Below are positions 37,558 through 48,836 of a stretch of 64,000 nucleotides of DNA, piece after piece. Source of the stretch: Actinostola sp. cb2023. Taxonomy: Eukaryota > Cnidaria > Anthozoa > Actiniaria > Actinostolidae. Both the position numbers and the translations under genes were made by a program. Below the pieces are notes generated by a model. That model did not search any database, was not told the DNA's origin, and saw nothing but the letters and a program-made list of their open reading frames with translations. The stretch is taken from the NCBI GenBank assembly GCA_033675265.1, contig JAUJYZ010000150.1, forward strand, positions 1 to 64,000, written 5' to 3'. Position 1 is the first letter of the stretch; each line of letters starts with the position of its first letter.

Positions 37558-38095
37558 CCAATAAGCGGCCATTGTCGCGCAAATTTTCGCAAGATTCCGT
37601 CTCCGCGTTGGCCACGCAATTTCAATCGTGCCCCAGAGGTTTCTCCTGGCCAGAGATTGCGCCAATCGTATTCACTTTCCACTGGAGGATTGTTAAGAAA
37701 TCGACACTCGATTCAGCGCCCTCGTGGTCAAGTCTTCGGAGCCCTCGGTCCCTATAGAGCCGTACCAATGGGCGGCCATTGTCGCGCAAATTTTCGCAAG
37801 GTTCCGTCTCCGCGTTGGCCACGCCTTTTCGAACGTGCCCCAGCGGTTTCTCCTGTCCAGAGATTGCGTCAATCGTGTTTACTTTCCACTGGAGGATTGT
37901 TGAGAAATCGACACTCGATTCAGCGCCCTCGTGGTCAAGTCTTCGGAGCCCCCGGTCCCTATAGAGCCGTACCAATAAGCGGCCAATGTCGCGCAAATTT
38001 TCGCAAGGTTCCGTCTCCGCGTTGGCCACGCCTTTTCAATCGTGCCCCAGAAGTGTCTCCGGGCCAGAGATTGCGCTAATCGTGTTCACTTTCTA
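37558..38095 (+). repeat. 207-bp tandem repeat, about 2.6 copies (left arm)
   Basis: Units begin at ACCAATAAGCGGCCATTG or close variants at ~37,557, ~37,764 and ~37,971. A unit length divisible by three keeps several frames open on both strands (225 codons at 37,402-38,079 and 135 codons on the opposite strand). Openness in competing frames argues against coding. The array abuts a fragment of the NTPase-nuclease gene. Confidence 0.85.
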
Positions 38096-38679
38096 TGGCC
38101 AGGAAGTAACAACAGCAACAGCAGTAGCAACGACGACGGCATGGCCATGGCGTAACACACTCACTTGGGTAAAATTATAGGGAGTGATATAGCAAACCAC
38201 TAGTGACTACCATGTTGCCTGCGCATAATCTGAGAAAATGGACCATTGAATTTGTACACTGTCTACTAGTACTGCAGTTTCAAATGGGAAAGGAAAGTCG
38301 TCCTTGGACCTACCTAAAGTGGCAGGAATCTGAAAATATTACCCCAGTGTCGGAGCAAGTAGAAAAAGCGATGAAGTTATATGTGAAAAGCGATCCAAGT
38401 GTCCGTGTGTCATTGGTAAGTTGTAACATTGGCTTTTTGATGTGTAGATAAAGGAACGCGTTTCAATTTATTTTTAGCATGTGAGAAATTAAAATGCAGA
38501 ATATCCTCTACCAATCAGAATATAATGAACTGAATCCTTAGTATGGCGTCAAGGGCAGGTTTTAGCTCTTATCCGCATCCCAAGTTGTGGGGTGATAAAT
38601 AGAATCGGGCAATTTCTGTTCCTTTCGAATCAATATCCGGGCTCGTTTGGTCTCGCAATGGGTAAAATACTAACCTCGT
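38096..38679 (+). pseudogene. Internal fragment of the NTPase-nuclease gene (second copy in left arm)
   Basis: Repeats the introns and third exon of the left gene copy (34,396-35,440) with a ~480-base internal deletion. DNA matching ~34,400-34,577, ending in TACTGCAG, is joined directly to TTTCAAATGGGAAAGG, the middle of the exon (~35,057 in the full copy). The exon remnant keeps its GTAAGTTG donor and the intron start, then ends where a different dispersed repeat begins (~38,676). It has no acceptor and no start. Non-functional; mirrored at 44,020-44,604. Confidence 0.8.
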
Positions 38680-39420
38680 ATAAACGGCCCTATTATTTCT
38701 TTATGAAATTCGAAATAGAGGTCGCCCTGATTGATAACACCATGGATAGCACTAAGCGATAAAAGTGAATAATACGCGCGCTAACAGTCTTAACATTTTA
38801 GACTATTATCGTTATGTCTAACTCACGCGAAAGCCTAAACATTAAAGTACGTTAACATTTGTTAACCATCGCTTTGAAAACGTAACACCATTGCTTCGAT
38901 CGTGCCGTGATCATACTGATCTGTAATGAACTCAGCCTAGCTAGCCTGCGAATACAGCCGCTTGAGCGCCAAAAAGCGGCGTATTCACAGCTACTGAACT
39001 CCAAACGCGCTTTGAGAACAAGGAAATGTCACTGACACAGGCCGTAATATACCGTGATCAGATTCATGTAATTCCGAGTTTGAAATCAGGAAATAACATC
39101 TGATCCAGTGCATTGAAAATGGCGAAAAACATGCGTTAGCTGTAAGGACTCCGTCGGGCCGTGATCAGATATATTGAAGTAATTCTGGCCGGGTCATTTT
39201 AGAACGAGGAATACTGACATACACAATATGTACGTTGCATCATTATTACTGAAACCACAAGCGCTTTGAGAACAACAAAGCTTTGAAAACGGCGAATGGC
39301 ATAGGCTAGGATTCCTTCGGGCCGGGCCGTAGTAAGATTCAAGTACTCCATTTCGAGTCATTTTAGAACGAGGAATAGCTCGATTCATACATGACCAGAA
39401 CTAGGAATAACTCCATACAT
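38676..39420 (+). repeat. Dispersed repeat family A, left-arm copy
   Basis: Begins TCGTATAAACGGCCCTATTA and contains a GAGCGCC..AAAGCGGCG block and CATTTTAGAACGAGGAATA phrases. Nearly identical DNA occurs at 59,490-60,020 in the same orientation and at ~43,290-44,025 in the mirror arm. Three copies show it is a mobile or segmental repeat. No coding capacity; the ~64-codon frames in it are not conserved in the third copy. Confidence 0.85.
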
Positions 39421-39448
39421 GACATGCATATACGTTTGTAGTTTCTGG

Positions 39449-39811
39449 GGGCCCTACACCAAAACGTAGTGGATTTTTTCTAAGTGCCACGACCTGACTA
39501 TTTGAAAAGACGGACCGACTCAGCTCGTGACGATCCGAGTCGATCGGAGTCCGATCGTCATGATTTTACAGGGGCCCTACATCAAAACTTAGTGGATTTT
39601 TTCTAAGTGCCACGACCTGACTATTTGGAAAGACGGACCGACTCAGCTCGTGACGATCCGAGTCGATCGGAGTCCGATCGTCATGATTTTACAGCGGCCC
39701 TACATCAAAACTTAGTGGATTTTTTCTAAGTGCCACGACCTGACTATTTGGAAAGACGGATCGTCAAGCTGTTATGACGATCCGACTCACTGCGTGTGTA
39801 TTGGACAACCC
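39449..39811 (+). repeat. 123-bp tandem repeat, about 2.8 copies (left arm)
   Basis: GCCCTACA starts recur at 39,451, 39,574 and 39,697, a 123-base unit. Each unit holds AAGTGCCACGACCTGACTAT and a cluster of self-complementary GACGATCC/CGATCGTC words. The last unit is cut to ACGGATCGTCAAGCTGTTAT, then leads into TGTATTGGACAACCCTC. The same unit occurs at 42,897-43,259, 48,837-49,360 and, degenerate, at 60,400-60,725. Confidence 0.9.
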
Positions 39812-40149
39812 TCAACAGAATCTGAATGTTGTTGTTGGTTTGGAGTCCCTGCTGTAAATTACCATCCCGTGGATTGAACAGTCAAACTTACTCTTGCACT
39901 TCTTGCCGGAGAATGCATGGCCAATAGATGTTCTATATACATACACGTGTCAAATCTATGTGCATTCATTATCATAATTGGGGTAGCAAATCACGATTCA
40001 CGCTGATTCTGGCCCTCGGTAAAAATGGACCCTATCTAAGACTCGAGGAAATTCTATACCCTATTTTAGACAGTTATTGAAAACTTAGTACTAGTTAGTA
40101 GTAACCCTGTATGGTAAGGCACTTTTATTTAGAAATCAAAATGTAATAC
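39812..40149. other. Spacer between tandem arrays
   Basis: No gene or repeat recognised; mirrored at ~42,550-42,896. Confidence 0.4.
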
Positions 40150-41080
40150 CTTATCTAAGATTCATAATACACATATCCACTGAGTTCCAAAGAGATTTCC
40201 CCGGATCTATACGAGTTACTAGGGTGAACTCATGGGTAGAATTGGTTCAAACCCCCAAAGTCACACTAGACATCTGTCCTGACTTTGCAAGAGGTTTTGC
40301 CGGACGTATATGAGTTACTAGGGTGAATTCATGGGTAGAATTGGTCCAAAACACCCCAAAAGTCATACTACTCATCTGACCTGACATTCCAAGAGGCATC
40401 GCCGGATGTACACGAGTTACTAAGGTGAACTCATGGGTAGAATTGGTTCACAACACCCCCAAATTCCGCTACATGTCTCCTCTCAGTTCCAAATAGGTTT
40501 TTCCAGAACTACACCAGTTACTTGGGTGAACTCATATGGGTAGAAGCACCCCCAAAGTCATACTACACATCTGACCTGACTTTCCAAGAGGTTTCGCCGG
40601 ATTTATACGAGTTACTAGGGTGAACTAATGGGTAGAATTGGTTCACAACAACCCCAAACTCATACTAGACATCTCGTCTCAGTTTCAGATAGGTTTCGCC
40701 GGATGTACACGAGTTACTAGGGTGAACTCATGGGTGGAATTGGTTCACAGCACCCCCAAATTCATAATACACATATCCACTGAGTTCCAAAGAGATTTCC
40801 ACGGAACTACACTAGTTACTAGGGTGAACTCATGGGTAGAATTGGTTGACAACAACCCCACATTCATGGTACACATCTCCTCTCAGTTCCAAATAGGTTT
40901 TTCCGGATCTACACGAGTTACTAGGGTGAACTCATGGGTAGAATTGGTCCAAAGCCCCCCCAAACTCATACTACACATCTGCCCTGACTTTCCAAGAGGT
41001 TTCGCCGGATGTACACGAGTTACTAGGTTGAACTCATGGGTGAGAATTGGTTCACAACACCCCCAAATTCATGCATCTTC
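40150..41080 (+). repeat. About nine copies of a ~102-bp tandem repeat (left arm)
   Basis: The phrase GAGTTACTAGGGTGAACTCA recurs at 40,213, 40,312, 40,414, 40,515 (variant), 40,609, 40,711, 40,813, 40,915 and 41,017. Spacing is 94-102, mostly exactly 102. Because 102 is divisible by three, one frame stays open for 179 codons (40,638-41,177), repeating a ~34-residue VTRVNSWVELV-type unit. Units earlier in the array have other lengths and break the frame, so a protein is doubtful. Mirrored at ~41,630-42,545. Confidence 0.9.
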
Positions 41081-41291
41081 CCTTTCTACCATCGATCTAT
41101 TTCGAGATAACAGAGATAACCATGACATCTTCTCCCAATTAACAAACAGCTCTTACAGTGCTCTGCCAATGGCGTGAGTCGATGACCTGAGATTACAATC
41201 TGCCATCGATCGTCGAATTCGCCTAAAAATAGCGGAAATAGCGTCCCAGATACGTACCTGCAATGTTTATTTTCATGCTTGGAGGGTTCTG

Positions 41292-41416
41292 TTCATCAAA
41301 AGTCAAAATGGAAAGTATTTGAAGTGTTGGTTTGGAATGCGTGTTGCTTGCAGTTCGTAAGCCTCTCAGACAGGCGGTCGTATTGCGTGACGACTTCCAC
41401 AGAGAAAGAACGTTAT
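41292..41416. other. Loop of the 14.8-kb palindrome
   Basis: Single-copy spacer between the arm ends ..GGAGGGTTCTG (to 41,291) and CAGAACCCTCC.. (from 41,417). No gene or motif seen. Confidence 0.85.
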
Positions 41417-41629
41417 CAGAACCCTCCAAGCATGAAAATAAACATTGCAGGTACGTATCTGGGACGCTATTTCCGCTATTTTAGGCGAATTCGACGATCG
41501 ATGGCAGATTGTAATCTCAGGTCATCGACTCACGCCATTGGCAGAGCACTGTAGAGCTGTTTGTTAATTGGGAGAAGATGTCATGGTTATCTCTGTTATC
41601 TCGAAATAGATCGATGGTGAAAGGGACTG

Positions 41630-42545
41630 CATGAATTTGGGGGTGTTGTGTGAACCAATTCTCACCCATGAGTTCAACCTAGTAACTCGTGACATCCGGC
41701 GAAACCTCTTGGAAAGTCAGGGCAGATGTGTAGTATGAGTTTGGGGGGCTTTGGACCAATTCTACCCATGAGTTCACCCTAGTAACTCGTGTAGATCCGG
41801 AAAAACCTATTTGGAACTGAGAGGAGATGTGTACCATGAATGTGGGGTTGTTGTCAACCAATTCTACCCATGAGTTCACCCTAGTAACTAGTGTAGTTCC
41901 GTGGAAATCTCTTTGGAACTCAGTGGATATGTGTATTATGAATTTGGGGGTGCTGTGAACCAATTCCACCCATGAGTTCACCCTAGTAACTGGTGTACAT
42001 CCGGCGAAACCTATCTGAAACTGAGACGAGATGTCTAGTATGAGTTTGGGGTTGTTGTGAACCAATTCTACCCATTAGTTCATCCTAGTAACTCGTATAA
42101 ATCCGGCGAAACCTCTTGGAAAGTCAGGTCAGATGTGTAGTATGACTTTGGGGGTGCTTCTACCCATGAGTTCACCCAAGTAACTGGTGTAGTTCTGGAA
42201 AAACCTATTTGGAACTGAGAGGAGACATGTAGCGGAATTTGGGGGTGTTGTGAACCAATTCTACCCATGAGTTCACCTTAGTAACTCGTGTACATCCGGC
42301 GATGCCTCTTGGAATGTCAGGTCAGATGAGTAGTATGACTTTGGGGGTGTTTTGGACCAATTCTACCCATGAATTCACCCTAGTAACTCATATACGTCCG
42401 GCAAAACCTCTTGCAAAGTCAGGACAGATGTCTAGTGTGACTTTGGGGGTTTGGACCAATTCTACCCATGAGTTCACCCTAGTAACTCGTATAGATCCGG
42501 GGAAATCTCTTTGGAACTCAGTGGATATGTGTATTATGAATCTTA
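41630..42545 (-). repeat. About nine copies of the ~102-bp repeat (right arm)
   Basis: Mirror of 40,150-41,080. The open frame is shorter here (128 codons, 41,679-42,065) because of small differences between the arms, supporting a non-coding reading. Confidence 0.9.
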
Positions 42546-42896
42546 GATAAGGTATTACATTTTGATTTCTAAATAAAAGTGCCTTACCATACAGGGTTAC
42601 TACTAACTAGTACTAAGTTTTCAATAACTGTCTAAAATAGGGTATAGAATTTCCTCGAGTCTTAGATAGGGTCCATTTTTACCGAGGGCCAGAATCAGCG
42701 TGAATCGTGATTTGCTACCCCAATTATGATAATGAATGCACATAGATTTGACACGTGTATGTATATAGAACATCTATTGGCCATGCATTCTCCGGCAAGA
42801 AGTGCAAGAGTAAGTTTGACTGTTCAATCCACGGGATGGTAATTTACAGCAGGGACTCCAAACCAACAACAACATTCAGATTCTGTTGAGGGTTGT
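42546..42896. other. Spacer, right arm
   Basis: Mirror of 39,812-40,149; nothing recognised. Confidence 0.4.
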
Positions 42897-43259
42897 CCAA
42901 TACACACGCAGTGAGTCGGATCGTCATAACAGCTTGACGATCCGTCTTTCCAAATAGTCAGGTCGTGGCACTTAGAAAAAATCCACTAAGTTTTGATGTA
43001 GGGCCGCTGTAAAATCATGACGATCGGACTCCGATCGACTCGGATCGTCACGAGCTGAGTCGGTCCGTCTTTCCAAATAGTCAGGTCGTGGCACTTAGAA
43101 AAAATCCACTAAGTTTTGATGTAGGGCCCCTGTAAAATCATGACGATCGGACTCCGATCGACTCGGATCGTCACGAGCTGAGTCGGTCCGTCTTTTCAAA
43201 TAGTCAGGTCGTGGCACTTAGAAAAAATCCACTACGTTTTGGTGTAGGGCCCCCAGAAA
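42897..43259 (-). repeat. 123-bp tandem repeat, about 2.8 copies (right arm)
   Basis: Reverse complement of 39,449-39,811, with matching unit boundaries. Confidence 0.9.
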
Positions 43260-43289
43260 CTACAAACGTATATGCATGTCATGTATGGA

Positions 43290-44025
43290 GTTATTCCTAG
43301 TTCTGGTCATGTATGAATCGAGCTATTCCTCGTTCTAAAATGACTCGAAATGGAGTACTTGAATCTTACTACGGCCCGGCCCGAAGGAATCCTAGCGTAT
43401 GCCATTCGCCGTTTTCAAAGCTTTGTTGTTCTCAAAGCGCTTGTGGTTTCAGTAATAATGATGCAACGTACATATTGTGTATGTCAGTATTCCTCGTTCT
43501 AAAATGACCCGGCCAGAATTACTTCAATATATCTGATCACGGCCCGACGCGGAGTCCTTACAGCTAACGCATGTTTTTCGCCATTTTCAATGCACTGGAT
43601 CAGATGTTATTTCCTGATTTCAAACTCGGAATTACATGAATCTGATCACGGTACGGCCTGTGTCAGTGACATTTCCTTGTTCTCAAAGCGCGTTTGGAGT
43701 TCAGTAGCTGTGAATACGCCGCTTTTTGGCGCTCAAGCGGCTGTATTCGCAGGCTAGCTAGGCTGAGTTCATTACAGATCAGTATGATCACGGCACGATC
43801 GAAGCAATGGTGTTACGTTTTCAAAGCGATGGTTAACAAATGTTAACGTACTTTAATGTTTAGGCTTTCGCGTGAGTTAGACATAACGATAATAGTCTAA
43901 AATGTTAAGACTGTTAGCGCGCGTATTATTCACTTTTATCGCTTAGTGCTATCCATGGTGTTATCAATCAGGGCGACCTCTATTTCGAATTTCATAAAGA
44001 AATAATAGGGCCGTTTATACGAGGT
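43290..44025 (-). repeat. Dispersed repeat family A, right-arm copy
   Basis: Reverse complement of 38,676-39,420. It lacks the five extra bases near 39,046, as does the copy at 59,490-60,020, so the left arm carries the derived state. Confidence 0.85.
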
Positions 44026-44604
44026 TAGTATTTTACCCATTGCGAGACCAAACGAGCCCGGATATTGATTCGAAAGGAACAGAAATTGCCCGATTCTATT
44101 TATCACCCCACAACTTGGGATGCGGATAAGAGCTAAAACCTGCCCTTGACGCCATACTAAGGATTCAGTTCATTATATTCTGATTGGTAGAGGATATTCT
44201 GCATTTTAATTTCTCACATGCTAAAAATAAATTGAAACGCGTTCCTTTATCTACACATCAAAAAGCCAATGTTACAACTTACCAATGACACACGGACACT
44301 TGGATCGCTTTTCACATATAACTTCATCGCTTTTTCTACTTGCTCCGACACTGGGGTAATATTTTCAGATTCCTGCCACTTTAGGTAGGTCCAAGGACGA
44401 CTTTCCTTTCCCATTTGAAACTGCAGTACTAGTAGACAGTGTACAAATTCAATGGTCCATTTTCTCAGATTATGCGCAGGCAACATGGTAGTCACTAGTG
44501 GTTTGCTATATCACTCCCTATAATTTTACCCAAGTGAGTGTGTTACGCCATGGCCATGCCGTCGTCGTTGCTACTGCTGTTGCTGTTGTTACTTCCTGGC
44601 CATA
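44020..44604 (-). pseudogene. Internal fragment of the NTPase-nuclease gene (right arm)
   Basis: Mirror of 38,096-38,679: the same CTGCAG-linked internal deletion, exon remnant and intron start, ending at family A repeat. Because it lies downstream of the terminal exon of the right-arm gene, it is a separate duplicate, not part of the main exon chain. Confidence 0.8.
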
Positions 44605-45142
44605 GAAAGTGAACACGATTAGCGCAATCTCTGGCCCGGAGACACTTCTGGGGCACGATTGAAAAGGCGTGGCCAACGCGGAGACGGAACCTTGCGAAAA
44701 TTTGCGCGACATTGGCCGCTTATTGGTACGGCTCTATAGGGACCGGGGGCTCCGAAGACTTGACCACGAGGGCGCTGAATCGAGTGTCGATTTCTCAACA
44801 ATCCTCCAGTGGAAAGTAAACACGATTGACGCAATCTCTGGACAGGAGAAACCGCTGGGGCACGTTCGAAAAGGCGTGGCCAACGCGGAGACGGAACCTT
44901 GCGAAAATTTGCGCGACAATGGCCGCCCATTGGTACGGCTCTATAGGGACCGAGGGCTCCGAAGACTTGACCACGAGGGCGCTGAATCGAGTGTCGATTT
45001 CTTAACAATCCTCCAGTGGAAAGTGAATACGATTGGCGCAATCTCTGGCCAGGAGAAACCTCTGGGGCACGATTGAAATTGCGTGGCCAACGCGGAGACG
45101 GAATCTTGCGAAAATTTGCGCGACAATGGCCGCTTATTGGTA
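44605..45142 (-). repeat. 207-bp tandem repeat (right arm)
   Basis: Mirror of 37,558-38,095, about 2.6 copies, with the same competing open frames. Confidence 0.85.
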
Positions 45143-45534
45143 GAAGTGTAGAGTGTAGAGTGCACCATAGGCGTGATCCGGTAGGGGGGTATGGGGGCAT
45201 GCTAAAATATTGAAATGGGTCAGACATACAGTTTTGACCTTTCGGCGTGCTACTCGGCAAAAGAAAGCAGCTTAAAGACCACATGTTGCTCTTCAAAACA
45301 GTGTCTGTTTTTTTATTTGTTTCCTAGTTTAAGAGCCTGGTTTCTGGTTTCAAAACAAGTGTATCGTATCAACTGCGAGGTCAATTTTGCGAAGCTGATT
45401 GCAACAAAAAATTGACGTGTAACATGCCAGGTCCTCACTAGTGAAAGCGGGTTGACGCAAACAAAGTTGGTAGAAATCTTTAGTATAATGTTTGTTTTAG
45501 TCATACGTTTGTTGTTTGTAAGTTTTGCAATACA

Positions 45535-45665
45535 GTGATACAGGGGTTACACTGGAACACAGGGGATACACTGGAATACAGGGGATACACTGGAATACAG
45601 GGGATACACTGGAATACAGGGGATACACTGGAATACAGAGAATTCAGGGGATACACTGGAATACA
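45535..45665 (-). repeat. 19-bp minisatellite (right arm)
   Basis: Mirror of 37,017-37,160, with one degenerate edge unit fewer; this is among the clearest length differences between the arms. Confidence 0.9.
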
Positions 45666-46600
45666 TTGACACTTATTGCGATACTGTTTCATTATTGGCA
45701 ATTTCTGTAGAGAATGTACCGAGAATTTGAGCTGATTTCAGCTAAAAATGACGATTTTACAGCGTTTCTCGATAGTACGCTATATGCGTGTATTTTGTAC
45801 AAAATTAGGCCAATTTTCGGGTCATTAGCTATCATTTCCACAAGTTTAATTTCATTTGACTTACATCTCGCTGCAACTCAGTGAATAACAATCGATAAAT
45901 TTATTAAAAGACACAACAAAATCAAGCTCGCAGTTGCAAACTATAATCAACTCCAACTCTTGAAAATATCAGACAATGTAAAAAACAGGCATTTTATCTT
46001 AGGACATCAGTTTCTAATTAATAGATAGTTAAATGTGGATAAAGAACAAGCCAAAAGATCCACACAAGACAAAAAAGCTTTCAAAGGACTGCTGCAACAG
46101 ATTTTGCTTTTTTCTATGGAGGCATAACATACTAACGTACTAACTCCTCATGATTGTAAGCTGCTCGGCTGCCGTAGGCGCCTTCATATGCAGCCCGAAA
46201 AAGTCCTCCATCGGTTGTAAAGCGCATTGAGACAATGTGAAATGCGCTATATAAGAACAACCATTATTATTAAGAACAACCATTATATGTCTTGTTTTGA
46301 ATTGACGTTTCACGTGAAACTTTATTGAATAATCATTGAATATAATGAAAGTAAGGCATGCTGGGTAAACAGTTAATATGCAACATATGTAATGTTCCAG
46401 TTTTTGCAGCTATTGAACATTGATTAAAGACAAGTACATTGATTTTAATATTTTATTTCACACTTTTTTACATTGGAGATTATAAATCCAAGCTAATCTA
46501 GGATTATTATTATTATTAGGATAATATACATCAGCCAATAATCAAAATGAAAGTTCGCTAACGAGTCACCTCATAGTTCTTTGGGAGGTGTAACACCTTG
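45666..46600. other. 3' flank of the right-arm gene
   Basis: Mirror of 36,085-37,015: AT-rich, with the TATATAGCGC repeat near 46,140-46,255. Confidence 0.55.
46452..46457 (-). promoter_or_regulatory. Putative polyadenylation signal of the NTPase-nuclease gene
   Basis: AATAAA on the minus strand about 145 bases after the stop codon at 46,601, in an AT-rich 3' flank; the mirror copy is at about 36,228. Confidence 0.45.
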
Positions 46601-48540
46601 TTACTCAGGAGGGTAAACCGCCTCAATAATGTCATTGGGCAAGAGAGAATTGGCGTCTGCAAAAGAGAAGGACTTTGCTTTGAATTCCTGCGCAAATCCA
46701 CTGCTACCTTTAAGGTTATCCATACAATCATATGGCGTAAGGAGAATCGGCACCCAGTTTTCAGGACAAGTTGTGTAGAAGCCTCGTTTTTTGATGGACA
46801 AGGTTTTCCACTTGGCAACAGAACATTGAATAAAATATACTTTCTTGTTAACGGACAAGATGATGTCTGCACCCACCAATGAGGGACAATAATAACAACA
46901 ATTATCATCTAAGTGTTTCGGGTATGTTTTAGTACGTAGAAGGCGTTGCTTCAATATCGTGGTTATCTTCACCTCTTCATCAATCGAATTCCACTTTATG
47001 ACAGTCAACTTCGCACCTGGCAAGATCAATGCATCGGCCACGGACGATTCGAAAAATCTGCCTCGTAAATCATCGCCACCTTCAAAACCCAATTCTTTGA
47101 TCCACTTAAACTGAAGAAAAAGAAAATATTTAGAAGTCGTAAACTTATGCATCTATTCTGTACGTCCTAGCCCTATAATCGGGCAATTGTGGTTCGCTTC
47201 GGTGAAATATCAGGGTGAGTTTGGTCGAGCCATGGTTAGTATTTTACCCATTGCGAGACCAAACGAGCCCGGATATTGATTCGAAAGGAACAGAAATTGC
47301 CCGATTCTGTTTACCACCCCACAACTTGGGATGATAAGAGCTAAAACCTGCCCTTGACGCCATACTAAGGATTCAGTTCATTATATTCTGATTGGTAGAG
47401 GATATTCTGCATTTGAATTTCTCACATGCTAAAAATAAATTGAAACGCGTTCCTTTATCTACACATCAAAAAGCCAATGTTACAACTTACCAATGACACA
47501 CGGACACTTGGATCGCTTTTCACATATAACTTCATCGCTTTTTCTACTTGCTCCGACACTGGGGTAATATTTTCAGATTCCTGCCACTTTAGGTAGGTCC
47601 AAGGAAGACTTTCCTTTCCCATTTGAAACATATGCTGCAGCTGATCCTCACTGAGGCCATTCACCAGAGCGAGTACAATTGCTGAATACAGATGAGTCGG
47701 ACGATTACTGCGATTGAAATGGAATTCGCTGCTTAACTTTCGTACAATCTCTTTTTCTCGTTTGGATTGGAAATTGGCAAGTAATTGTGTTATATCCGTC
47801 GTCGACGGCGTGTACTTCCACTTTCCTAAAAACTTCGCCAGATTACGGAACTCTCCCGCAACCCATCCGAAGGACTGCATCAGTTTCACCACTTTTTTCT
47901 AAATAAATGACCGAATAAATAAGTAAATAGAATACATATAATTGAATAAATCTGGCGGTATAAACAGTCTCTACAAGGGATAACTGAAGAAGACTGTCTC
48001 AACAATCAAAAACAATTGTGAGCTTACCTTGTGATCTTCAGAAAATTTGAAATGAGACTAAAAACAAACAAAACAAAACAAATTAATGCATATTTTCATG
48101 TGCGCCTGCAGTACTAGTAGACAGTGTACAAATTCAATGGTCCATTTTCTCAGATTATGCGCAGGCAACATGGTAGTCACTAGTGGTTTCCTATATCACT
48201 CCCTATAATTTTACCCAAGTGAGTGTGTTACGCCATGGCCATGCCGTCGTCGTTGCTACTGCTGTTGCTGTTGTTACTTCCTGGCCATGCCAAGCATGTT
48301 ACATGCGCATACTCGTGATATCAATGATATCGTGATATTAATGTGGTCAAGGCGGGTGACACTTGTTATATTAAATGCACAACATACCCTCTCTATTAAT
48401 TTCGTTACAACGTCCTTATCTGGGAGCAAAACGGTGATGTCAAAATCTGAAGTGCTCAAGCGGATTTTTGCATCTTCCAACAATAATCGGAATCCGTCGG
48501 TGGACACTGCAGCAACAACACTCAACCCTTTATTGTGGTC
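46601..48540 (-). CDS. NTPase-nuclease gene (Crinkler-like), 3' exons: NTPase end and PD-(D/E)XK-like domain
   Basis: Four minus-strand exons, all phase 0 with GT..AG introns: 48,388-48,540 (51 codons), 48,028-48,057 (10), 47,491-47,898 (136) and 47,110-46,601 (169 plus stop). The first has a hydrophobic strand LSVVAAVSTDGFR, suited to an NTPase sensor strand. The second and third give a helical region with FGWVAGEFRNLAKF, like the 'GG.PR' part of STAND-type NTPases. The last has GRFFESSVADAL, then GADIIL and VYFIQCSVAK, the layout of a PD-(D/E)XK nuclease (E, D, Q-x-K), but the lysine position reads serine. NTPase plus such a nuclease resembles Crinkler/CR-type effectors. Its 5' exons are probably those at 63,143-63,924. 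No frameshift, unlike the left-arm copy. Exon structure is well supported; the family name is inference. Confidence 0.7.
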
Positions 48541-48747
48541 CTGTTGAGATAAAAATGGTAAAAGGAACTGGTCATCATGCATCATGCTACATGCTAAAGG
48601 GAGAGCTCATCAAGTTCGTGGGCTACCCCCATCGCGAAGAATTAGGCGACACATCCAGGACTTTTTTTAGGCCGCCAGCGCTAGATTCGAAAGCGAATCA
48701 GCCAATCGTAACAAAGAAAACAATGCCGAAAGAGTAACTGCAGTTCA

Positions 48748-48836
48748 GAAATGCTTCAACTAGTAAAATCTACTGTGTATATTTGCGAATAAGAAAGCGC
48801 AATTTGAATATGAAATTGAAATAAACCTTTTGCGGG
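48748..48836. other. Single-copy flank just outside the right arm
   Basis: About 90 bases between the palindrome edge and the next 123-bp array; no match to the LINE that flanks the left arm. Confidence 0.5.

Larger units (their letters stand above)
33937..48747. repeat. 14.8-kb palindrome (arms 7.35 kb, loop 125 bp)
   Basis: The left arm (33,937-41,291) is the near-identical reverse complement of the right arm (41,417-48,747). Every internal feature appears twice in mirror order: gene exons, minisatellites and dispersed repeats. The arms differ by scattered substitutions and indels: a 1-base insertion at ~34,922 in the left, five extra bases near 39,046 in the left, different 19-bp repeat counts, and changes near 41,085/41,625. 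Left flank is LINE; right flank is intron DNA, so the duplicated segment was not inserted as a finished palindrome into the LINE. Either a recent inverted duplication or partly an assembly or fold-back read artefact; the arm differences favour a real duplication. Confidence 0.9.

Noticed and set aside
37402..38079. 225-codon frame over the 207-bp array (and its mirror at 44,619-45,296)
   Set aside because: The unit is a multiple of three and several frames on both strands are open; part of the frame lies in non-repeat sequence without homology.
40150..41080. CRISPR array
   Set aside because: Units are ~102-bp tandem copies without distinct unique spacers and there are no cas genes.
33937..48747. 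Palindrome as a giant transposon inserted into the LINE
   Set aside because: LINE sequence does not resume at the right edge and no flanking target duplication is seen.
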